From Prevotella sp. (GTDB lineage: Bacteria > Bacteroidota > Bacteroidia > Bacteroidales > Bacteroidaceae): a stretch of 5,425 bases of DNA. Within the stretch, counting starts at the first letter, position 1, and every line of letters starts with the position of its first letter. The DNA lies in NCBI GenBank assembly GCA_021203705.1, contig JAJQAR010000136.1, forward strand, positions 1 through 5,425, read 5' to 3'. The notes beneath the pieces are model-generated. The model was not told the DNA's origin and did no database searches. It saw only the letters and a program-made list of their open reading frames with translations. The position numbers and the translations under genes were made by a program. Below, one piece after another: positions 1 through 5,425 of this stretch.

Positions 1-1
1 G

Positions 2-634
2 AACAAGGTGTGGGTGGGGCTCTCAAAGGAGACGGCACACCAGCTCGGCACACCGATTTCCAGTCTTATGGCTTGGACGGAGATTTTGAAGGAGACTTAT
101 CCTAACGACAGTCTTATTCCGGAAATGGACAAGGACGTGAAACGGTTAGAGTTAATTGCGGAGCGTTTCTCCAAAATCGGCTCTTTGCCGGAGCCTGTCC
201 CCACAAATCTTATGGAGGTGATGACGCACGTAATCGACTATATGGACCGCAGGACATCGGCAAAGGTGGCGTTCATACGAGAGTTCCCTGATTATGATAT
301 AACGGTGAAAGTGAATGCTTCTCTGTTTGAGTGGGTGATAGAGAATTTATGCAAGAATGCCGTTGATGCGATGGAAGGCTCAGGGACTATAACACTCCAT
401 ATCGAGGATGTTGCTGATAGGGTGGTGATAGAGGTTACTGATACAGGTAAAGGTATAAAGAAAAAAGACATCGGCAACGTGTTCCGCCCTGGTTTCACTA
501 CAAAGAAACGAGGCTGGGGACTGGGCCTGTCGTTGGCGAAGCGTATTGTAGAGGAATATCATAAGGGCAAGATATTCGTAAAATGGTCGGAGGTAGGCAA
601 GGGAACTACTTTCAGAATAGAACTGAAAAAGTAG
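2..634 (+). CDS. Sensor histidine kinase, C-terminal part (5' end outside window)
   Basis: This is the catalytic core of a two-component sensor kinase, which autophosphorylates a histidine with ATP and passes the phosphate to a response regulator. The frame is open to the left edge (N-K-V-W-V-G from base 2), so the GTG at base 8 is not the real start and the sensor region is missing. Numbering the 210 visible residues from 1, the H-box is ETAHQLGTPISSL with phospho-acceptor H13. It is followed by a helical dimerisation segment to about residue 60. The HATPase_c domain has an N-box (E114, N115, N119, D122), a G1 box DTGKGI (147-152), an F-box FRPGF (161-165) and a G2 box GWGLGL (171-176). All ATP-binding motifs look intact and the protein ends normally 30 residues after G2. 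The residue after the phospho-histidine is Gln rather than the usual Glu or Asp. No response regulator lies in the window, so the signal and target are unknown. The gene converges on cls with 8 bases between stops. Confidence 0.93.
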   Translation, partial: NKVWVGLSKETAHQLGTPISSLMAWTEILKETYPNDSLIPEMDKDVKRLELIAERFSKIGSLPEPVPTNLMEVMTHVIDYMDRRTSAKVAFIREFPDYDITVKVNASLFEWVIENLCKNAVDAMEGSGTITLHIEDVADRVVIEVTDTGKGIKKKDIGNVFRPGFTTKKRGWGLGLSLAKRIVEEYHKGKIFVKWSEVGKGTTFRIELKK

Positions 635-642
635 GCATGCGT

Positions 643-2067
643 TTACATCAACGGAGAGAAAAGTCGTACCAATGATTCCCAGAAACGTTGCAGGAACGAG
701 AACCTGTGGGCTTTCATGTATTCGTTGTAAACAAGGCTCTCGCTCATGTCTTTCAAGAAAATATCCTTTATCCTTAGAGCCATGTCTTTGTCGTAGATAA
801 AGGCGTTAACCTCGAAATTATTTTCAAAACTGCGGAAATCGATGTTTGTGGAACCGCAAGTGGAGAGGGTGTCATCGCTTACCAATAGTTTTGAGTGGTT
901 GAACCCCGCTTTATAAAGATATACCTTGACACCAGACTCGGCACTCTCCTTGATGAAAGAATGACTTGCCCAAGCTACGAATTTTGAGTCGGAATGGAAC
1001 GGCACCATCAGGCGCACATCAACGCCAGCCAATGCCGCCGTGCGCATGGCGAACATCACGGGCTCAGTGGGCAGGAAATAGGGGGTCTCCATATACACAT
1101 AGTGTTTCGCTTCCAAGAGTATGCGCACATAGCCTTGCATAATCTCCGGCCAGGAGCCGATAGGATTGCTCGTAACAATCTGCATGATGCAGTCGTTCAA
1201 CTTTACCCCAGTCTGGTCAGGATAGTAACAACGGTTGGTTATGAGCGTGCGGTCAACGAAATACCAGTCAACGAGGAATGCCCTCTGTATGCCGTAAACA
1301 GCACCACCACGGATAAGCATATGAGTGTCTCTCCAACCGCCGTTGTTGTTGCCTTTCACATAGCGCAATGCGATGTTCATGCCCCCGATAAATCCAGCTT
1401 TGCCGTCGATTACGCATATCTTGCGGTGGTTACGGTAGTTCACCTTACTCGTGAAGGCAGGGAATTTGACAGGCATGTAGGAGTGTACGTCAATGCCGGC
1501 GTTGCGCATACGCTCGAAAAAAGATTTTTTCACGTGCCAACAACCCACATCATCGTAAATCAGGCGCACCTCTACACCTTGTTTTGATTTTTCTATCAGA
1601 GCATCAGAAACAAGGTAGCCCAACGGATCGTCGCAGATGATATACGACTCTAAATGAATATGGTGTTTAGCCTTTCCTATCTCTCGCAACAGAGCGTGAA
1701 TGAAAGAATAACCGTTGGTGAATATCTCTGTCTCGTTATCCTTGAACGGCAATGCCCAATTCTGACTTGTGAACAATTTTATCAGTACCTCATGCTCCTT
1801 CGGCAATACGAGGTTCTCCTGTTCGGCAAATTCGAGCATGGAGCGTTTCGTCAACTCGTCCATGCTGTGCTGACTTATCATTTTCTCCTTGCGAGTGTTC
1901 TGGCCGAAGAAGAAATACAGGATGATACCTGCCAATGGGATGAATATGAGCACGAGTAGCCATGCCATTGTCTTGGCTGGCTGGCGGTTGTCCAACAGCA
2001 CCTTCAGCATGGTGATGAACACTACCGTTACATAAACTAAGAATATGAGTTTGTCTAAGTATTCCAT
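643..2067 (-). CDS. cls: Cardiolipin synthase (phospholipase D family)
   Basis: This 474-residue membrane protein probably makes cardiolipin from two phosphatidylglycerols, releasing glycerol. Two hydrophobic segments near the N-terminus (about 6-25 and 34-54) form a membrane anchor ending in the YFFFGQN motif common in bacterial Cls. Two PLD/HKD motifs follow: H214-R-K216-I-C-V-I-D221, then GGMN, and H391-S-K393-L-L-V-S-D398, then GSTN. Both catalytic H/K/D sets are complete, and the length is typical of the ClsA-like group (about 480). The start is fixed by an in-frame TAA three codons upstream, and this ATG is the first start after it. It lies one base after the dnaG stop (TGATATG) with no clear Shine-Dalgarno sequence, so it is probably co-transcribed and perhaps translationally coupled with dnaG. 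Another PLD-family phosphatidyltransferase is possible, but the anchor and paired HKD motifs favour Cls. Confidence 0.93.
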   Translation of the reverse strand: MEYLDKLIFLVYVTVVFITMLKVLLDNRQPAKTMAWLLVLIFIPLAGIILYFFFGQNTRKEKMISQHSMDELTKRSMLEFAEQENLVLPKEHEVLIKLFTSQNWALPFKDNETEIFTNGYSFIHALLREIGKAKHHIHLESYIICDDPLGYLVSDALIEKSKQGVEVRLIYDDVGCWHVKKSFFERMRNAGIDVHSYMPVKFPAFTSKVNYRNHRKICVIDGKAGFIGGMNIALRYVKGNNNGGWRDTHMLIRGGAVYGIQRAFLVDWYFVDRTLITNRCYYPDQTGVKLNDCIMQIVTSNPIGSWPEIMQGYVRILLEAKHYVYMETPYFLPTEPVMFAMRTAALAGVDVRLMVPFHSDSKFVAWASHSFIKESAESGVKVYLYKAGFNHSKLLVSDDTLSTCGSTNIDFRSFENNFEVNAFIYDKDMALRIKDIFLKDMSESLVYNEYMKAHRFSFLQRFWESLVRLFSPLM

Positions 2068-2068
2068 A

Positions 2069-3991
2069 TCATATTATTACTTCGTTGCCCAATTCCTTTG
2101 CAATGGCGTTTCTAATCGACTGCATGTCTTTGTACTCCGCCATTTTCTCCATCATCTTGTCCATGTCATTGCCCGCTTCCTTGATTTCCTGTTGTAACTC
2201 TTTCAGCCGTTGCTCAACATAGTCCATGCGGAAATCGAGTATCAGGTGTCTGACACGGTTGCGCAATGTTTCCTCATCGTTTTTCACCTGAAGGCTCTTG
2301 CTCAACTGGAAACGGTCGATCACCATGTTGGTGGCAAGTTCGCTGATCTCGAAGTCAGGGTGATGGGTGAAATAGTTCTCGGCATTGAAATTGTCTTCTC
2401 CACTATGTTCTACCGCCTCCTGCAGCATGCGGTTGTATTTCTCATCGTGGAATGTCAGCTCATCGGTGTCGAGGTCGTATTTGATGTACTGTGATACATT
2501 TAGACTTATCGTATCGCCGTCTTCCGTCTCCACATTATTGTATAATATCCTCTCACCGTAACGCACCACCATCTGCAACAGCAGGTATTCCACCTTCGTC
2601 GCCTGTTGAGTCGGCGTTGGCGGTACTAACGGTTCCTGGTTTTGCTTTTCTTTTTCCTCCTCCCGTTTCAGCTCCTTGCGCTTTTCCTCGATGTCACCCC
2701 GTATGAACTTGTTCATTGTACTCACAAGAGTTGCCTCGTTGATGCCCAGACGGTGGGCACATTCTGTGGTGTAGGTGGCACGGATAATCTGGTTGGGTAT
2801 CACCGATACGCTCTTTACGATACTGCTTATCGCCTCAGAACGCTTTATCGGGTCGGTAACGCCGTTTAGCAACAGTTTTGTCTTGAACTCAATGAAGTCA
2901 GTCTGGTGCTTTTTGATGTATTCCTGAAACTCCTGTGATGTGTGTTTCTGGGCGAAACTGTCTGGATCTTCTCCGTCAGGCAAAAGCAACACTTTCACAT
3001 TCATACCATCAGCGAGCAGCATGTCGATACCTCGGATAGAGGCATGAATGCCGGCGGCATCGCCATCGTAGAGCACTGTTATGTTGTCGGTGAAGCGGTG
3101 GATCAGTTTTATCTGTCCTATCGTCAGTGATGTTCCTGATGATGCCACCACGTTCTCCACACCGCTCTGGTTCATTGACGTTACGTCGATATAGCCTTCT
3201 ACAAGGTAGCAACGGTCGTTTTTAGCTATCGCCTGTTTTGCCTGGTAGATGCCATACAATTCGTTGCTCTTATGATAAATGAGCGATTCAGGGGAGTTGA
3301 CGTATTTCGCTGCTTTCTTGTCATTGCCCAATATCCTGCCACCGAAAGCCACCACGCGCCCTGTCATGGTGAGTACGGGGAATATCACTCTGCCGTAATA
3401 TCGGTCTTGTAACTCACCGTTCTCCTTTTTATAGCACAGGCCTGTGTCGAGAAGAAACTGCTCCTTGAAACCTTTTTTCAGGGCAGCCTTGACAAATGCG
3501 CTTTTATCTTTCAGGGCATAGCCCAACTGGAACTTTTTTATGGTGTCGTCACGGAAACCACGAGAGCGGAAATACGGCTTTCCGATAGCGCGTCCTTCTG
3601 GAGTTTCAAGGTTGTCATGAAAGTATTGCAAAGCCCAGTTGTTGATGATAAAAAGGCTCTCGCGCTCGCTCTGCTCGCGCTTTTCCTCGTCGGAGAGTTC
3701 TTTTTCGTGTATCTCGATATGGTATTTGTTGGCAAGCCAGCGCAATGCCTCCGGGTAAGTCATCTGCTCGTGCTCCATGATGAAGCCTACCGCCGTGCCA
3801 CCCTTGCCGCAAGAGAAACAATGGCAGTAGCCTTTTGACGGTGATACCACAAACGAAGGAGTCTTCTCGTTGTGGAAAGGGCACAGACCTTTGTAGTTCA
3901 CCCCCGCCTTACGCAGAGTGACAAATTCTGACACGACGTCAACAATGTTGGCGGCATCCATTATCTTGTCTATCGTCGCTTTGTCTATCAT
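2069..3991 (-). CDS. dnaG: DNA primase
   Basis: DnaG synthesises the short RNA primers for leading- and lagging-strand DNA replication and works with the DnaB helicase at the fork. The 640-residue protein is full length for the family. Its N-terminal zinc-binding domain has the C37-x2-H40-x17-C58-x2-C61 ligand set, with CPFHNEKTPSF between them. The catalytic core has RYYGRVIFPV and FGGRILG (about 198-222) and KYVNSPES (229-236). The TOPRIM motifs are VEGYIDV with E265 and YDGDAAG with D309 and D311, plus EDPD at 341-344. A charged, proline-containing linker (about 432-465) leads to a helical C-terminal domain that in this family binds DnaB. The start is supported by an in-frame TAA inside the hairpin arm just upstream, and by MIDKATIDKI, a typical N-terminus for this family in Bacteroidota. 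The 14 bases before ATG (TCCAACAACTGCTG) contain no Shine-Dalgarno sequence. cls follows after one base. Confidence 0.97.
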   Translation of the reverse strand: MIDKATIDKIMDAANIVDVVSEFVTLRKAGVNYKGLCPFHNEKTPSFVVSPSKGYCHCFSCGKGGTAVGFIMEHEQMTYPEALRWLANKYHIEIHEKELSDEEKREQSERESLFIINNWALQYFHDNLETPEGRAIGKPYFRSRGFRDDTIKKFQLGYALKDKSAFVKAALKKGFKEQFLLDTGLCYKKENGELQDRYYGRVIFPVLTMTGRVVAFGGRILGNDKKAAKYVNSPESLIYHKSNELYGIYQAKQAIAKNDRCYLVEGYIDVTSMNQSGVENVVASSGTSLTIGQIKLIHRFTDNITVLYDGDAAGIHASIRGIDMLLADGMNVKVLLLPDGEDPDSFAQKHTSQEFQEYIKKHQTDFIEFKTKLLLNGVTDPIKRSEAISSIVKSVSVIPNQIIRATYTTECAHRLGINEATLVSTMNKFIRGDIEEKRKELKREEEKEKQNQEPLVPPTPTQQATKVEYLLLQMVVRYGERILYNNVETEDGDTISLNVSQYIKYDLDTDELTFHDEKYNRMLQEAVEHSGEDNFNAENYFTHHPDFEISELATNMVIDRFQLSKSLQVKNDEETLRNRVRHLILDFRMDYVEQRLKELQQEIKEAGNDMDKMMEKMAEYKDMQSIRNAIAKELGNEVII

Positions 3992-4005
3992 CAGCAGTTG
4001 TTGGA

Positions 4006-4048
4006 AAAATTAAAGGCGTGCCATATTAACGTGCACGCCTTTAATTTT
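4006..4048 (-). terminator. Perfect hairpin between fabH and dnaG: intrinsic terminator or attenuator
   Basis: Bases 4006-4021 and 4033-4048 are a perfect 16-bp inverted repeat (minus-strand arms AAAATTAAAGGCGTGC... and GCACGCCTTTAATTTT) around an 11-base loop. The core is GC-rich (GGCGTGC) and the 3' arm on the minus strand ends in a T-rich run (TTTAATTTTT). This is the form of an intrinsic terminator for the fabH transcript, starting 13 bases after the fabH stop codon. The A-rich 5' arm also gives it terminator form on the other strand, although nothing is seen to be transcribed that way. It ends 14 bases before the dnaG ATG, which leaves no room for a promoter downstream of it. It therefore probably also lies in the leader of dnaG mRNA and may limit dnaG expression. 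The hairpin is seen directly; termination efficiency is inferred. Confidence 0.85.
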
Positions 4049-4060
4049 ATATCTCTTATT

Positions 4061-5080
4061 TTATTTGCTTTCACCTGGGTGTGCTCCGTCGTATGCCCAA
4101 ACATAATATGAGGCACCGTGCACGAAACCTGCTCCAAAGGCGGTGAGGATAAGGTTGTCACCTTTCTTCAGAAGGTGCTCGTTCTCCCAAAGGGCAAGAG
4201 GAATGGTTGCCGCACTGGTGTTACCAAAGTGCTCTATGTTCACCATTACCTGTTCTATAGGCAACTCAAGGCGTTTTGCCACTGCCTCGATAATGCGGAT
4301 ATTCGCCTGATGAGGAACTACGAAACGGATATTGTCCTTGTCGAGATTGTTGCGCTCAGCTATCAGGGCACAGTCATCGCTCATACTCGTTACCGCATAG
4401 CGGAACACCGTGCGTCCCTCCTGATAGAGGTAGTGCAGACGGTGGTCAACAGTGAAATGGGACGGAGGACAAACAGAGCCACCAGCCTTAAGGTGCAGGA
4501 ATGGAAGTCCTACGCCGTCAGCTCTGAAATAGGAATCTCTCACACCGATATTATCTTCTGTCGTTCCCTCAACCATTACGGCTGCCGCTCCGTCGCCGAA
4601 CAGGGCGCATGTGCTGCGGTCCTTGTAATCGACAACAGACGACATCTTGTCCGCACCGATAACGATTATTCTCTTGTAGCGTCCACTCTCAATCATTGTG
4701 GCTGCCACATCAAGGGAATACAGAAAACCGCAACAGGCTGCCCAAAAGTCGAAGGCAAAGGCGTTTTTCAGTCCTAACTTACCGATGACGATCGAAGCCG
4801 TTGACGGGAATGCATAGTCGGCGGTTGAAGTGGATACAATAACAGCGTCTATCGTGTCGGGGTCGGCTTTTGTCTTTTTCATCAATTGCCATGCCGCCTT
4901 ACGAGCCATATAAGAAGTTCCAAGACCTTCCTCAACGAGAATCCTGCGCTCCTTAATGCCGACACGCGTCATAATCCACTCATCGTTGGTATCGACCATC
5001 TTCGACAGTTCCTCGTTATTGAGGACATAGTCGGGAACATAACCGCCGATGCCAGTGATTATCGCGCTTATTTTATCCAT
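4061..5080 (-). CDS. fabH: Beta-ketoacyl-ACP synthase III
   Basis: FabH starts type II fatty-acid synthesis in the cytoplasm by condensing an acyl-CoA primer (acetyl-CoA or a branched-chain acyl-CoA) with malonyl-ACP. The 339-residue thiolase-fold protein has the expected catalytic triad: C116 (WAACCGF), H257 (VPHQANIRI) and N287 (HFGNTSAATIP). Other family signatures are DEWIMTRVGIKERR (33-46), FGDGAAAV (161-168) and a C-terminal GAGFVHGASYYVW. F91, 25 residues before the nucleophile, aligns with E. coli F87, a residue that shapes primer-chain selection. Two positions beside the nucleophile look unusual: W113, which aligns with E. coli A109, and a second cysteine, C117. The ATG overlaps the rpmF stop by one base (TAATG), and a purine-rich AAAAAGAAG inside the end of rpmF may act as its ribosome binding site. 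The gene is in the YceD-rpmF-fabH cluster known from many bacteria. The plsX gene that often sits between rpmF and fabH is absent here. Confidence 0.96.
   Translation of the reverse strand: MDKISAIITGIGGYVPDYVLNNEELSKMVDTNDEWIMTRVGIKERRILVEEGLGTSYMARKAAWQLMKKTKADPDTIDAVIVSTSTADYAFPSTASIVIGKLGLKNAFAFDFWAACCGFLYSLDVAATMIESGRYKRIIVIGADKMSSVVDYKDRSTCALFGDGAAAVMVEGTTEDNIGVRDSYFRADGVGLPFLHLKAGGSVCPPSHFTVDHRLHYLYQEGRTVFRYAVTSMSDDCALIAERNNLDKDNIRFVVPHQANIRIIEAVAKRLELPIEQVMVNIEHFGNTSAATIPLALWENEHLLKKGDNLILTAFGAGFVHGASYYVWAYDGAHPGESK
4098..4127 (-). promoter_or_regulatory. Possible Bacteroidota-type promoter inside the 3' end of fabH, for dnaG-cls
   Basis: Read on the minus strand, 4105-4098 is TATGTTTG, an exact match to the TAnnTTTG -7 element of Bacteroides promoters. 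Eighteen bases upstream lies TTTC (4127-4124), one mismatch from the TTTG -33 element. Transcription would start near 4090 and pass through the hairpin before dnaG. The weakness is that this DNA encodes the conserved FabH C-terminus (YYVW gives TATTATGTTTGG), so the match may simply reflect protein constraint. It is listed because no promoter can fit between the hairpin and dnaG. Confidence 0.22.
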
Positions 5081-5265
5081 TATTCAGCCACTTCTTTTTC
5101 GATAGCTATCTTTCCTCTGTAGTAGCCGCAAGTAGGGCATACTGTATGGTAAATGTGAAAGGCTCCACAGTTTGGGCAAACTGCCAATGTCGGTGCTACT
5201 GCCTTATCATGGGTTCTTCTTTTTCTTGTACGGCTTTTTGATTGCCGTCTTTTAGGATGTGCCAT
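5080..5265 (-). CDS. rpmF: 50S ribosomal protein L32
   Basis: L32 is a small, very basic protein of the large ribosomal subunit. The 61-residue product begins MAHPKRRQSKSRTRKRRTHD, the standard L32 N-terminus that winds into rRNA. It carries a zinc ribbon with four cysteines, C30-P-N-C33 and C43-P-T-C46, so this is the zinc-binding (C+) form rather than a cysteine-less paralogue. Length is normal for the family. The ATG lies 5 bases after the YceD stop codon, with A/G-rich sequence (AAAGATTAAAGAAA) before it. The TAA stop shares a base with the fabH ATG. Position between YceD and fabH is the classic context and supports the call. Confidence 0.97.
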   Translation of the reverse strand: MAHPKRRQSKSRTRKRRTHDKAVAPTLAVCPNCGAFHIYHTVCPTCGYYRGKIAIEKEVAE

Positions 5266-5270
5266 TTTCT

Positions 5271-5423
5271 TTAATCTTTAATTATATTTTTAAGTTTTTC
5301 CAATTCACTCCAACGAGAGTCTATTGCTGTCTCTCCATTGCCATTACTGCTGTGGTCTGCTGCATGTTCCCCAAGAATCTTTATCATCCCACAGTTGCAC
5401 TTGCCAGGCTCATGTACGTGCTT
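5271..5423 (-). CDS. YceD/DUF177 family protein, C-terminal end (5' part outside window)
   Basis: Translating the minus strand from the right edge gives 50 residues in an open frame ending in TAA: it begins KHVHEPGKCNCGMIKIL and ends IDSRWSELEKLKNIIKD. The near-C-terminal (D)xRW-x-x-L-x-x-L motif and the location immediately upstream of rpmF are hallmarks of the YceD/DUF177 family. Its members are usually co-transcribed with rpmF and have been linked to 23S rRNA or ribosome biogenesis. The segment between the CNC stretch and the RW motif (HSSNGNGET) is a polar linker, probably disordered. The N-terminal part is outside the window. The stop is 5 bases from the rpmF start, indicating one operon. 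The match rests on a short fragment plus context, so the family call is good but the exact function is not established. Confidence 0.82.
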   Translation of the reverse strand, partial: KHVHEPGKCNCGMIKILGEHAADHSSNGNGETAIDSRWSELEKLKNIIKD

Positions 5424-5425
5424 GA

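Noticed and set aside
8..10. GTG as the start of the histidine kinase
   Set aside because: The frame is open upstream to the window edge and the H-box begins only 8 residues later, so the real start must be outside the window.
635..640. GCATGC palindrome in the kinase-cls junction as a terminator or operator
   Set aside because: Six bases with no loop, T-run or flanking symmetry; this is within chance expectation.
994..1587. 197-residue open frame on the plus strand, antisense to cls
   Set aside because: It lies wholly inside cls, which has intact HKD motifs. The translation shows no recognisable domain and is rich in His, Ala and Val as expected from reading a coding strand backwards.
3659..3681. 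Repeated CTCGCGCT octamer (3659-3666 and 3674-3681)
   Set aside because: It falls in the dnaG codons for a charged helix (EEKREQSERES) and follows from repeated Arg, Glu and Ser codons. There is no further copy nearby.
3009..3884. Short minus-strand frames overlapping dnaG in other phases (for example 3009-3212, 3538-3735, 3615-3884)
   Set aside because: dnaG is full length with all motifs in one frame, so there is no frameshift to explain and these frames have no recognisable features.
4118..4777. 219-residue open frame on the plus strand, antisense to fabH
   Set aside because: It is entirely within the clear fabH gene, with no domain-like pattern and no ribosome binding site. It is best explained as a shadow of fabH codon use.

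Overview
The window looks like ordinary chromosomal core sequence from a member of the Bacteroidota, most likely Bacteroidales (a Prevotella/Bacteroides-type genome). This rests on the protein signatures: a primase beginning MIDKATIDKIMDAANIVDVV, a FabH beginning MDKISAIITGIGGYVPDYVL, a YceD-rpmF-fabH gene order, weak or absent Shine-Dalgarno sequences and A-rich leaders. This assignment is from memory of these families; no search was run.

Layout, left to right. At 2-634 on the plus strand is the 3' end of a sensor histidine kinase, entering from outside the window. Everything else is on the minus strand. Read in the direction of transcription from the right edge, these are: the last 50 codons of a YceD/DUF177 protein (5271-5423), ribosomal protein L32 (rpmF, 5080-5265), beta-ketoacyl-ACP synthase III (fabH, 4061-5080), a strong hairpin with terminator features (4006-4048), DNA primase (dnaG, 2069-3991) and a cardiolipin synthase-type phospholipase D protein (cls, 643-2067). 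Coding density is very high. The largest non-coding stretch is the 69-base fabH-dnaG gap, and no stretch over 300 bases lacks a gene. There are no RNA genes, insertion sequences, CRISPR arrays or long repeats.

The minus-strand genes form two tight blocks. YceD-rpmF-fabH is a translation/fatty-acid block: 5 bases separate the first pair and the second pair overlap by one base (TAATG). dnaG-cls is a second block with a single base between stop and start. A perfect 16-bp inverted repeat separates the blocks and ends only 14 bases before the dnaG start codon. Any transcript reaching dnaG from upstream must therefore cross it, which resembles the terminator in front of dnaG in the E. coli rpsU-dnaG-rpoD operon. 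The cls and kinase genes converge, with 8 bases between their stop codons.

I found no convincing undescribed system. The points most worth a second look are the hairpin before dnaG, the dnaG-cls coupling, the unusual H-box of the kinase and the altered active-site neighbourhood of FabH.
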